From Betaproteobacteria bacterium (GTDB lineage Bacteria > Pseudomonadota > Gammaproteobacteria > Burkholderiales > SG8-41): 14,391 nt of DNA. The stretch's first letter is position 1. Each line of letters begins with the position of its first letter. Shown in pieces: positions 1 through 6,899 of the stretch. The notes under the pieces are model-generated. The model made no database searches. It worked only from the letters and a program-made list of their open reading frames with translations, and had not been told where the DNA came from. The stretch covers positions 1 through 14,391 of the forward strand of contig JACOVL010000101.1 in assembly GCA_016177355.1 (NCBI GenBank). Reading direction: 5' to 3'. Made by a program: the position numbers and the translations under genes.

Positions 1-395
1 ATCTCTGTCCCGGGATTCTTCTCCTGCATGCCGAGTATCCAGCTGGTGGAAATCCCACCAAGGCAAGCTACCCGGACAGCGCCCTCGGGCGATGCCTCGG
101 GCGAGACTTTGCGGCAATCAACATATGCGGTCCGGGCCAGCGTGCGCTCCGCCGCCGCGGCGAAGCCGGCCAGTTGAAGGGCATGGGTCGGACACGCGGC
201 CGCGCAACGTCCGCACCCGAGGCATGCGTCACCGATTTCAATATCTTGTCCGTGGAAGTGCAGGCAGTTGGCGGGACATGCATCCTGACACGACCGGCAG
301 TCGAGGTAGCGGATGCAGTTCGACAGCGACCAGGAAAGCCCCTTGCCGGCCATTCTCGAAGGCATCGGGTACGGAACCTTTTTCCCCAAGCGCAT
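1..395 (-). CDS. 4Fe-4S dicluster ferredoxin-type protein (3' end beyond left edge)
   Basis: Reading the minus strand from 395 gives an open frame of about 131 codons with no stop before the window edge, so the C-terminus is missing. Two cysteine groups are visible: C27-x5-C33-x2-C36-x3-C40-Pro, and the canonical C58-x2-C61-x2-C64-x3-C68-Pro (CLGCGRCAAACP). These are the ligands expected for two [4Fe-4S] clusters, so the protein probably transfers electrons, perhaps for an anaerobic oxidoreductase. An extra Cys lies at 44, and further Cys in VDCRKV and VACLGG. The chosen ATG (MRLGKKVPYP) follows an AAGAGAA-like ribosome binding site; ATGs at residues 11 and 15 are alternatives. A perfect FNR box lies about 61 bases upstream. 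The first cluster has wider spacing than in a bacterial 2x[4Fe-4S] ferredoxin and is somewhat NapF-like, but I cannot name the protein or its partner. Confidence 0.85.
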   Translation of the reverse strand, partial: MRLGKKVPYPMPSRMAGKGLSWSLSNCIRYLDCRSCQDACPANCLHFHGQDIEIGDACLGCGRCAAACPTHALQLAGFAAAAERTLARTAYVDCRKVSPEASPEGAVRVACLGGISTSWILGMQEKNPGTE

Positions 396-421
396 TGGTG
401 CCACGTTCTCTTCTTATTTGC

Positions 422-463
422 ATCATGGCCTCAGATGCGTATGACAGATTTGATCTGGATCAA
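422..463 (-). promoter_or_regulatory. FNR/ANR-type promoter of the ferredoxin gene
   Basis: TTGATctggATCAA at 450-463 is a perfect match to the FNR/ANR consensus TTGAT-N4-ATCAA. Reading leftward, CATGAT at 422-427 sits 32 bases from the box centre, where a class II FNR promoter (box at -41.5) has its -10 element. Transcription would start near 415, leaving a leader of about 20 bases. The rest of the 396-616 gap shows no gene. The box is symmetric and could also act on the plus-strand gene at 617, but that would give a leader of over 100 bases. Confidence 0.75.
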
Positions 464-616
464 TGTTCAGTATCAGGCAAGTCTCCTATTGCGAAACCGA
501 GGCTGGCCGCCATGGTCAGCATGCCCTGGTTCGCTGCAAGGATGTACCCGGTCATCGTTTTCAGACCCCCTTTCAAGGTTGCTCCCGGTCATCGGCTATG
601 CTCCAATCGATACGGC

Positions 617-1993
617 ATGAATCTTCACCGTCTACTTCTCCAGCGCGCGGCGGACGGAAAACCGCTGCGGGTGGCGCTGATCGGCGCCGGGAAGTTCGGC
701 TCGATGTTCCTCGCGCAGGTGCGGCGCACTCCCGGCATTCACGTCGTGGCTGTCGCGGACCTCGACCCGCAGCGAGCGCGGGCGGGCCTTGCCCGCGTCG
801 GCTGGCCGGAAGAGCAACACCAGGCGAAGTCGCCCGCTGAAGCGGCGAAAACCGGCAGGACTGCCGTCGCCGACGATGCGCTTGCGGTCATCGGCAACGA
901 CGCGGTCGAGATCGTGATCGACGCGACGGGGGACCCCGCCGCCGGCATCCGCCACGCGCTTGCCTGCTGCGAGCACGGCAAGCATATCGTGATGGTCAAC
1001 GTGGAAGCGGATGCGCTCGCAGGCCCGCTCCTCGCGCGCCGCGCGACGCAAGCCGGCGTCGCCTATTCCCTCGCCTACGGCGACCAGCCGGCGCTGATCT
1101 GCGAGATGGCGGATTGGGCGCGCGCCGCGGGCTTCGAGGTGGTCGCCGCCGGCAAGGGCACCCAGTACCTTCCTTCTTATCACGAGTCCACGCCGGAGAC
1201 GGTGTGGGACTACTACGGATTCACGCCGGAAACGGTGGCAAAGGGGGATTTCAACGCGCAGATGTTCAATTCCTTCCTCGACGGCACCAAATCGGCGATC
1301 GAGATGGCGGCGGTGGCGAATGCCACGGGGCTCACGCCGGCGCCGGAGGGGCTTTCGTTTCCACCGTGCGGAGTGGACGACCTGCCTCGAATGCTGCGGC
1401 CACGGTCCGAAGGCGGCCTGCTCCACCATCGCGGCCAGGTCGAGGTGATTTCCAGTCTCGGGCGCGACGGCAGCCCGGTTGCCCGCGATCTGAGATGGGG
1501 TGTCTACATAACCTTTGCCGCCGACTCGGACTACGTGCGCCGCTGCTTCCTGGAGTACGGGCTCGTGACCGACGAGAGCGGCAACTATGCCGCGATGTAC
1601 AAGCCGCACCATCTGATCGGGCTCGAACTCGGGATCTCGGTGGCGAGCGTAGGGCTGCGCGGCGAGCCCACAGGCGCGCCGACCGGGTTTCGCGGTGACG
1701 TCGTCTCCGTCGCCAAGCGCGACTTGAAGCCGGGCGAGTCGCTCGACGGCGAAGGCGGTTATACGGTTCGGGGCAAGCTCATGCCGGCGCGGGACTCGCT
1801 CGCCTGCGGCGGCCTGCCGATCGGGCTCGCGCACGGTGTGGAGCTCACGCGGGCGGTGAGGAAAGGCGCAACCGTGACCTGGCGTGACATCACGGCGCCC
1901 GACAGCGAAGCCGCGCACCTGCGCCTTCGGATGGAAGAAGAGTTCGCAGCGGTATGGGGCATACGGCGTTTGCCATCCGCCACCGTCAAGTGA
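617..1993 (+). CDS. NAD(P)-dependent homoserine dehydrogenase-like oxidoreductase with SAF domain
   Basis: A 458-residue protein. Residues about 17-150 form a Rossmann fold: the dinucleotide motif GAGKFG is at G23-A-G-K-F-G28 and an acidic strand end follows (VAVADLDP). The middle resembles the catalytic part of homoserine dehydrogenase and Gfo/Idh/MocA-type oxidoreductases. The C-terminal ~100 residues (RDLKPGESL to VTWRDI) look like an SAF domain, a small module also found in FlgA and sialic-acid synthases. Family members are often mis-named FlgA or homoserine dehydrogenase; the substrate is unknown and may be a sugar-acid or hydroxy-acid derivative. The ATG at 617 is chosen because the N-terminus MNLHRLLLQRAADGKP leads directly into the first strand, as is usual in this family. 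The frame stays open far upstream, but only as an antisense shadow of the ferredoxin gene. No strong ribosome binding site is visible. It stands alone between divergent and convergent neighbours and has no obvious tie to the respiratory genes. Confidence 0.85.
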   Translation: MNLHRLLLQRAADGKPLRVALIGAGKFGSMFLAQVRRTPGIHVVAVADLDPQRARAGLARVGWPEEQHQAKSPAEAAKTGRTAVADDALAVIGNDAVEIVIDATGDPAAGIRHALACCEHGKHIVMVNVEADALAGPLLARRATQAGVAYSLAYGDQPALICEMADWARAAGFEVVAAGKGTQYLPSYHESTPETVWDYYGFTPETVAKGDFNAQMFNSFLDGTKSAIEMAAVANATGLTPAPEGLSFPPCGVDDLPRMLRPRSEGGLLHHRGQVEVISSLGRDGSPVARDLRWGVYITFAADSDYVRRCFLEYGLVTDESGNYAAMYKPHHLIGLELGISVASVGLRGEPTGAPTGFRGDVVSVAKRDLKPGESLDGEGGYTVRGKLMPARDSLACGGLPIGLAHGVELTRAVRKGATVTWRDITAPDSEAAHLRLRMEEEFAAVWGIRRLPSATVK

Positions 1994-2074
1994 AATCCGC
2001 GGGGCCACGCGTTACCCGGGCGCCGCATTTGCCGGATAGTAGCAACGCTGGCGGGCGCGTCTCGAGCCAGCCGC

Positions 2075-3463
2075 TCATATCACGCGGGAATAGCGTCGCA
2101 CTTCGCGGTCGTGTCTCAGGTAGCGGTCGAAGACCATGCAGATGTTGCGGATCAGCATGCGCCCCTTCGCGCTCACCGTGATCCAGTCGTCCTTCATGGC
2201 GATCAGTCCCAGCCTCTCGAATTCGCGCAGCTCCTCGAGCTCGGTCGCGAAATAGCCGTCGAAGTCGACCAGATAGGCGATCTCGATCGATTCCTTCGAC
2301 AGCGCGAAGTGGCACATCAAGGCCTGGATCGCCGCCCGCCGCATCAGATCGTCGGTGGTGAGCTCGATGCCGCGCATGATCGGCAGCTTCCCGCGCTCGA
2401 GGGCATCGTAATAGTCCTCGAGCGAGCGGTGGTTCTGGCTGTAGGTCGGCCCGACGGCGCCGATCGCCGAGATGCCGAGCCCGACGAGGTCGGCTTCGGC
2501 GCAGGCGGAGTAACCCTGGAAATTGCGGTGCAGCCGTCCCTGGCGCTGCGCCACCGCCAGCGCATCCTCCGGCAGCGCGAAATGATCCATGCCGATATAG
2601 GCATAACCCGCCAGGCCGATCTGCTTGACCGCCGACCCGAAGATTCCCAGCTTCGTTTCAGGCGAAGGCAGATCGCGCTCGAGAATGCGCCGCTGCGGCC
2701 TGAACAGCGTCGGCAGGTGCGCGTAATTGTAGAGCGCGATGCGGTCGGGCCGGACCGCCAGCACGTGCGTGAGCGTATCGCCGAAGCTCACCGGCGTCTG
2801 CTTCGGCAGCCCGTAGATAAGGTCAACGTTGACCGATTCGAAGCCGGCCCGGCGCGCGGCCTCGACCGCGGCGCGCGTCTGCTCTTCGCTCTGGAGGCGG
2901 TGTATGGCAATCTGCACGTTGGGATCGAAGTCCTGCACGCCGAAGCTCACTCGATTGAATCCCATTTCGCGCAACGCGTGGATCGCTTCGGCGTCCACCG
3001 TGCGCGGGTCCACCTCGATTGAATATTCGCCGCGCGCCGCAAACTCGAAATGCCCGGCGAGCCGCGCAAAGAGCGCGCCCAGGGCCCTGGGGTCGTAGTA
3101 GGTCGGGGTGCCGCCGCCCCAGTGCATCTGCGAGACGCGCGGATCATCGCGGAACAAAGCCCCCTGCAGCCCGATCTCCCGGCCCAGGTACTCGAGATAG
3201 CGCGCCGCCTTGGTTGCATCGCGCGTGACGATCTTGTTGCACGCGCAGTAGTAGCAGACGTCGCGGCAGAACGGCAGGTGCACGTAGAGCGCCAGCGGGC
3301 GCTGCACGCCGCCGATGTTGCGGCGCGCCGCCCATGTCATGTAGGCGACGTCGCCGAACGCTTCGACGAAGCGATCGGCGGTCGGGTAGGACGTGTAACG
3401 GGGACCGTTGCGGTCGAGGCGCCGCACCAGGTCGGTGTCGAACTCGGGCTTCGGGTAATTCAT
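2075..3463 (-). CDS. hemN: oxygen-independent coproporphyrinogen III oxidase
   Basis: A 462-residue protein, close to the 457 residues of E. coli HemN. It converts coproporphyrinogen III to protoporphyrinogen IX without O2, a heme-synthesis step in the cytoplasm. The radical-SAM cluster motif CX3CX2CXC is present (CRDVCYYCAC near residue 71), as are the N-terminal GPRYTSYPTA segment, the SAM-binding GGGTPT motif, and later HemN blocks (NVDLIYGLP, YAHLP, NFQGYS). The start at 3463 matches family length, though its ribosome binding site is weak. It is divergent from an fnr gene, with a shared FNR-type box at 3529-3542 placed well for hemN activation. Anaerobic induction by FNR/ANR is the known pattern for hemN in other proteobacteria. 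It would supply heme to the oxidases in this window when oxygen is low. Confidence 0.97.
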   Translation of the reverse strand: MNYPKPEFDTDLVRRLDRNGPRYTSYPTADRFVEAFGDVAYMTWAARRNIGGVQRPLALYVHLPFCRDVCYYCACNKIVTRDATKAARYLEYLGREIGLQGALFRDDPRVSQMHWGGGTPTYYDPRALGALFARLAGHFEFAARGEYSIEVDPRTVDAEAIHALREMGFNRVSFGVQDFDPNVQIAIHRLQSEEQTRAAVEAARRAGFESVNVDLIYGLPKQTPVSFGDTLTHVLAVRPDRIALYNYAHLPTLFRPQRRILERDLPSPETKLGIFGSAVKQIGLAGYAYIGMDHFALPEDALAVAQRQGRLHRNFQGYSACAEADLVGLGISAIGAVGPTYSQNHRSLEDYYDALERGKLPIMRGIELTTDDLMRRAAIQALMCHFALSKESIEIAYLVDFDGYFATELEELREFERLGLIAMKDDWITVSAKGRMLIRNICMVFDRYLRHDREVRRYSRVI

Positions 3464-3501
3464 GGTTGGTGTGCTGCGCGGCTGGCCGTCCAGGTCGGAT
3501 T

Positions 3502-3542
3502 AGTATTGCATGGCGGGCCGGGCGCTTCTTGATATAGGTCAA
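3502..3542 (-). promoter_or_regulatory. FNR-type box between hemN and fnr, fits a hemN promoter
   Basis: TTGATataGGTCAA (3529-3542) matches TTGAT-N4-ATCAA with one change (ATCAA to GTCAA). On the hemN side AATACT at 3502-3507 lies 31 bases from the box centre, so a class II start near 3494 is plausible with a 31-base leader. Toward the fnr gene the same geometry would put the transcription start on the ATG at 3577, with no good -10, so any effect there may be repression or autoregulation (inference). Confidence 0.7.
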
Positions 3543-3576
3543 ATCGGGAGGCCGCAGGCGCGTCACACTTCCTTGC

Positions 3577-4317
3577 ATGCCCCCCCTCCCCACCCGCTGC
3601 GCCGTGGATATCGGACAGCTGCGCGTCGCATGCTCTTCGTGCAGCCTGCGGGAACTCTGCCTCCCGGCGGGGTTCAAGGCGCGGGAAATGGAAAGAATTG
3701 ACGGTCTCGTTGACCAGCGGAGGCGGGTCCGCAAGGGTGAGCACCTCTACCGCGCCGGCGACCCGTTGACCGCGCTCTACGCAATCCGTTCGGGCTTCAT
3801 GAAGAGCTGCGTGCTGCATGAGGACGGCCGCGAGCAGGTGGCCGGTTTCCACATGATGGGAGATCTGCTCGGAATGGACGCGATCGGCGGCGGCCACCAT
3901 ATGAGCGACACGATGGCGCTGGAGGACAGCGAGGTCTGCGAGATGCCTTTCACCATCCTGGAGCGTCTCTCCCGCGAATTCCCCCCGCTCCAGCTGCAAC
4001 TGCACCGGGTCATGAGCCGGGAGATCGTCCGCGATTACGGCGTCATGCTGCTCCTCGGCAGCATGAAAGCGGAGGAGCGGCTTGCCGCCTTTCTGCTTAA
4101 CCTGTCCCAGCGCTTCGCTGTCCGCGGCTATTCCCCGACCGAATTCAACCTGCGCATGACGCGCCAGGAGATCGGCAGCTACCTCGGGCTCAAGCTCGAG
4201 ACCGTGAGCCGCGCCTTTTCCAGTTTTCACCAGCACCAGCTGGTCGAAGTGCGCCACCGGCACGTGCGCATCCTCGATCCCGGCGGACTCAAGGCCGTGC
4301 TCGGCCCCGTGCGCTGA
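3577..4317 (+). CDS. fnr: FNR/ANR-type oxygen-sensing transcriptional regulator
   Basis: A 246-residue CRP/FNR-family protein. The N-terminal cysteines C19-x2-C22-x5-C28 (CSSCSLRELC) and C121 (VCEMPF) match the four [4Fe-4S] ligands of E. coli FNR (C20, C23, C29, C122) almost residue for residue. A cyclic-nucleotide-like beta-roll (about 30-120), a dimerisation helix and a winged HTH (about 190-225) follow. The recognition helix reads LETVSRAF, with E208, S211 and R212 matching the FNR residues that read TTGAT. It should therefore be active as a dimer when oxygen is low and bind the TTGAT-type boxes in this window. It is divergent from hemN, a common arrangement for ANR-type regulators. Extra cysteines are at 8 and 78. 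The start is supported by alignment to E. coli FNR, not by a ribosome binding site. Confidence 0.95.
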   Translation: MPPLPTRCAVDIGQLRVACSSCSLRELCLPAGFKAREMERIDGLVDQRRRVRKGEHLYRAGDPLTALYAIRSGFMKSCVLHEDGREQVAGFHMMGDLLGMDAIGGGHHMSDTMALEDSEVCEMPFTILERLSREFPPLQLQLHRVMSREIVRDYGVMLLLGSMKAEERLAAFLLNLSQRFAVRGYSPTEFNLRMTRQEIGSYLGLKLETVSRAFSSFHQHQLVEVRHRHVRILDPGGLKAVLGPVR

Positions 4318-4364
4318 TCCAGATAAAAACAATACCGGGCCACGCCGGGCGGAACGGCCAAACC

Positions 4365-4378
4365 CTGACGCGCGTCAA
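4365..4378. promoter_or_regulatory. variant CRP/FNR-type inverted repeat (TGACGCGCGTCA core)
   Basis: CTGACGCGCGTCAA contains the 12-base perfect palindrome TGACGCGCGTCA, the same core as the box at 11584-11597. It differs from the FNR consensus in having GAC/GTC half-sites with a GCGC centre. It lies 62 bases (centre to centre) upstream of the FNR-type box at 4427-4440. Binding by one of the paralogous regulators is inference. Confidence 0.5.
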
Positions 4379-4426
4379 CCTTCGTGCGCCGCGTGTACCT
4401 GTTTCGCGGCATGCCGCCAGCCCTGT

Positions 4427-4466
4427 TTGATCTGTGTCAACACCCGGGGCTACCCGCTCCGATAAA
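4427..4466 (+). promoter_or_regulatory. FNR-type promoter of the heme-copper subunit I-like gene
   Basis: TTGATctgtGTCAA (4427-4440) is one base from the FNR consensus and has the same GTCAA arm as the hemN box. GATAAA at 4461-4466 sits about 30 bases downstream of the box centre, suitable for a class II -10 element. Transcription would start near 4474, just before the AGGA ribosome binding site of the short ORF at 4490. Confidence 0.65.
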
Positions 4467-4489
4467 CATCAGGCGGCTGCAGGAAAAAT

Positions 4490-4585
4490 ATGGATACGAT
4501 TCGATACGCCAAGCAGGACTGCGGCTATCCTTATTACGTCGAGGCCAGCACCTTTGCTGTTCTTTTCCCCCGGCATAGGCGCTGA
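4490..4585 (+). CDS. short ORF (31 aa) with a good RBS; leader peptide or displaced N-terminus
   Basis: ATG at 4490 is preceded by AGGA at 4481-4484 (spacing 5), the best ribosome binding site in the region, and the ORF reads MDTIRYAKQDCGYPYYVEAS and on to a TGA at 4583-4585. It starts about 15 bases after the predicted FNR-dependent transcription start. It overlaps the next gene in another frame, and that gene has no ATG nearby. It could be a leader peptide coupled to translation of the downstream gene. It could also be the true N-terminus, separated by one extra base (sequencing error, mutation or +1 shift) in the TTTTCCCCC run at 4563-4571. I do not recognise the peptide. Confidence 0.45.
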   Translation: MDTIRYAKQDCGYPYYVEASTFAVLFPRHRR

Positions 4586-5999
4586 ATACCACATCCCAGA
4601 CCCTCGGGGTGCGCCTCGGCGCCTTGCTCAAGGCTGGCTCCTGCTCGGCGTCGCGGCCCTCGCCGTTTCCGGCCTCTACTCCATACTGATCGTGCTGGCG
4701 CGCACGCCGGGCGTGCACGACTGGCTGCCTTGGTCCGATTTCTTCCGGCCCGCCTTGGTCGTGCACGTGAACTTGGCGGTAGCCGTCTGGTTCATCGCCT
4801 TTGGCGGTGTGCTGTGGAGCCTGGACACGGCCTCACGATCTGCGGGCTTGGGATGGGCAGCGTTCTCGCTGTGCGCCTTGGGGACGGCAGTCATCGCCAC
4901 GGCGCCGCTCGCGGGCCCGACTTATCCGCTCCTCAATAATTATGTTCCCGTGCTGCGCCAACCGTACTTTTTCGCTGGGCTGGCCGCACTCGGGTCGGGG
5001 TTCGCCCTGCTCCTTGCCCGCAGTTTCCTCGCCGCGGCGCCCTTGGGCAGCCCATTCCGCGGGACCGGGGCGTTGCGCATCGGCCTGCGGGCGGCAGCCA
5101 CCACGGCCGCCGTGGCGCTTGCGGCGTTCGCATGGTCCTTCATCGCGATCGGCGAAGCAGCCGAAGGCGAGGGTTATTTCGAGTACCTGTTCTGGGGTGG
5201 CGGCCATCTGCTCCAGTTCACCCATACCGTGCTCATGCTCGTGTGCTGGGCGTGGCTCGCCAGCGTGAGCGGCGCACAGCCACCGGTGACTCCGAAGACT
5301 GCCGCCTGGCTTTTCGTGGCCGCCGCGCTCCCGGCGGCGGGGGCGATCCCCATCTACCTCCTGCACGATGTGCTCTCGACCGGACATCGGGTCGCCTTCA
5401 CCAGACTCATGGAATACGGGGGGCTCGCCGCCGTGCCTCTGGGAGCGGTGATCGCAGTTGCGCTGTTGCGGGCGCGGCACCCCGATGTCGGCCAGCGGCC
5501 GCTGCGCGCGGCTCTCACGGCGTCGGTGATGCTGTTCGCCACGGGCGGCATCCTCGGGTTTCTCATTCGCGGCACAAACGTGGTCGTCCCCGCCCACTAC
5601 CATGGCTGCATCGTCGGCGTCACCCTCGCCTTCATGGGTCTCACCTACCATTTGCTCGACCGCCTGGGCTTCGCTCCACCGGCGCCCCGCCTCGCTTGGC
5701 TCCAGCCCTACATCTATGGCGGCGGCCAGCTCCTGCATATCCTGGGCTTGGCGTGGTCAGGGGGCTACGGGGTGCAGCGGAAGACGGCGAGCGCGGCCCA
5801 AGTGCTCGAGCATCTGCCCGAGATCGCCGGGATGGCGCTCATGGGGCTGGGCGGCCTCATCGCTATCGTCGGCGGGCTGCTGTTCGTGATCGTGGTGATC
5901 TGGTCGGCGTGGACGACGCGCGCGGCCGTTAGAGGACGAAGGCGCGCAGGAACAGCCGCGCGTAGTGGTCCGCTAGCAGGAACGCGAACAGCAGGCTGA
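4554..5999 (+). CDS. divergent heme-copper oxidase subunit I-like (CcoN/NOR-like) membrane protein
   Basis: About 481 residues from a TTG at 4554, with about 12 hydrophobic segments: an integral inner-membrane protein of the heme-copper oxidase superfamily. Numbered from the TTG, H71 (VVHVNLAV, helix 2) and H350 fit low-spin heme ligands. H348-x-H350 (PAHYHG) is the helix 10 pair, whose first His binds the high-spin heme. H218 (WGGGH, helix 6) fits the first CuB ligand. The helix 7 His-His pair appears as H271-D272 (LLHDVL), so one CuB ligand is replaced by Asp. No partner subunit (CcoO/P, NorC) is adjacent. It may be an NO reductase-like or otherwise divergent member; O2 reduction cannot be assumed. 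The start is uncertain: the frame has no ATG here, and TTG 4554 is chosen for a GAGG 9 bases upstream. The Arg-rich C-terminal tail overlaps the convergent ctaB gene by 71 bases. Confidence 0.8.
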   Translation: MLFFSPGIGAEYHIPDPRGAPRRLAQGWLLLGVAALAVSGLYSILIVLARTPGVHDWLPWSDFFRPALVVHVNLAVAVWFIAFGGVLWSLDTASRSAGLGWAAFSLCALGTAVIATAPLAGPTYPLLNNYVPVLRQPYFFAGLAALGSGFALLLARSFLAAAPLGSPFRGTGALRIGLRAAATTAAVALAAFAWSFIAIGEAAEGEGYFEYLFWGGGHLLQFTHTVLMLVCWAWLASVSGAQPPVTPKTAAWLFVAAALPAAGAIPIYLLHDVLSTGHRVAFTRLMEYGGLAAVPLGAVIAVALLRARHPDVGQRPLRAALTASVMLFATGGILGFLIRGTNVVVPAHYHGCIVGVTLAFMGLTYHLLDRLGFAPPAPRLAWLQPYIYGGGQLLHILGLAWSGGYGVQRKTASAAQVLEHLPEIAGMALMGLGGLIAIVGGLLFVIVVIWSAWTTRAAVRGRRRAGTAARSGPLAGTRTAG

Positions 6000-6855
6000 G
6001 GTACAGTATGGAGTAGTCGAAGGTCCTCATCGCCTGCGCGTCGGAATCGGTGCGATACAGCGCCAAAGCGGAACGCAGGAACCCGGCGCCCAGCGCGATC
6101 GCACCCGCCAGGTAAATCAGCCCGCTCATGTGCGTGACGAACGGCAGCAGGGTGACCGCCACCAGCAGCGCCGTGTACAGCAGGATCTGGAGCTTGGTCA
6201 CGCGCACCCCGTGGGTCACCGGCAGCATGGGGATGCCGGCGCGGGCATAGTCCTCGCGCCGACGGATCGCGAGCGACCAGAAATGGGGCGGGGTCCACAC
6301 AAAGATGATGAGGAACAGCAGCAGCGCCTCGGGATGGATCTGACCGGTTACCGCCGTCCAGCCCAGCACCGGGGGCGCCGCGCCCGCCGCTCCACCCAGC
6401 ACGATGTTCTGGGGCGTCCGGCGCTTGAGGAACATGGTGTAGATGACGGCGTAGCCGATGAGCGAGATGAACGTGAGCAGCGCGGTAAGAGGGTTGACGA
6501 GCCGGTGCAGGACGAACATCGCCAGCGCGCCGAGCGTGAGCGCGAACAACACGGCCTGGCGGGCGCCGACCTCGCCCATCGGCAGGGGCCGCCGGCTGGT
6601 ACGCGCCATGACCGCGTCGATGTGCCGGTCCACCACGTGGTTGAGCGCGGCGCCGGAGGCCGCCGCCAGCGCGATGCCCAGGGTGCCGAACACGCAGGCG
6701 CCCAGCGGCGGCGCGCCTGCGGTGGACAGGAACATGCCGACCACCGCGGTGAAGGTGACGAGCAGCACCACCCTGGGCTTGCACAACCGCCAGTAGGCGC
6801 GCCAAGGGACGGCAACGGCACGCGCCGCGCCACCGGCGACGGAGTAGCTGCGCAT
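5929..6855 (-). CDS. ctaB: protoheme IX farnesyltransferase (heme O synthase)
   Basis: A 308-residue UbiA-family prenyltransferase with about nine membrane segments. It adds a farnesyl group to heme b to make heme O, the precursor of heme A for aa3-type oxidases. The prenyl-diphosphate/Mg-binding motif NxxxDxxxD is seen as N72, D76, D80 (NHVVDRHID, followed by ARTSRRPLP). The second conserved loop appears as YTMFLKRRTPQN. It is the last gene of the oxidase operon, which suits its role. The ATG at 6855 is chosen for its AGAAG upstream and family length. A GTG at 6903 would overlap the subunit I stop as GTGA and add 16 residues, but has no ribosome binding site. No heme A synthase (ctaA) is in the window, so whether this oxidase carries heme A or O is open. 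Confidence 0.95.
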   Translation of the reverse strand: MRSYSVAGGAARAVAVPWRAYWRLCKPRVVLLVTFTAVVGMFLSTAGAPPLGACVFGTLGIALAAASGAALNHVVDRHIDAVMARTSRRPLPMGEVGARQAVLFALTLGALAMFVLHRLVNPLTALLTFISLIGYAVIYTMFLKRRTPQNIVLGGAAGAAPPVLGWTAVTGQIHPEALLLFLIIFVWTPPHFWSLAIRRREDYARAGIPMLPVTHGVRVTKLQILLYTALLVAVTLLPFVTHMSGLIYLAGAIALGAGFLRSALALYRTDSDAQAMRTFDYSILYLSLLFAFLLADHYARLFLRAFVL

Positions 6856-6899
6856 GAATCTTCTACACTGCCGGCTGGCCCCGGACGCCCCGCCAACCC

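Noticed and set aside
92..616. Plus-strand open frame extending the 617 oxidoreductase upstream
   Set aside because: It is antisense to the ferredoxin gene, has no family similarity that I can see, and crosses the FNR box. It is a product of high GC content.
632..2008. Long minus-strand open frame opposite the SAF-domain oxidoreductase
   Set aside because: Arg/His-rich low-complexity translation typical of a GC-rich antisense shadow; the plus strand carries clear motifs.
2047..2071. GCTGGC/GCCAGC inverted repeat between convergent genes
   Set aside because: A 6-bp stem with a 13-base loop and no U-tract is too weak to call a terminator.
2821..2834. Perfect palindrome GGTCAACGTTGACC
   Set aside because: It lies deep in hemN and is explained by the codons for Val-Asn-Val-Asp of a conserved motif. 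Its half-sites face the wrong way for an FNR box.
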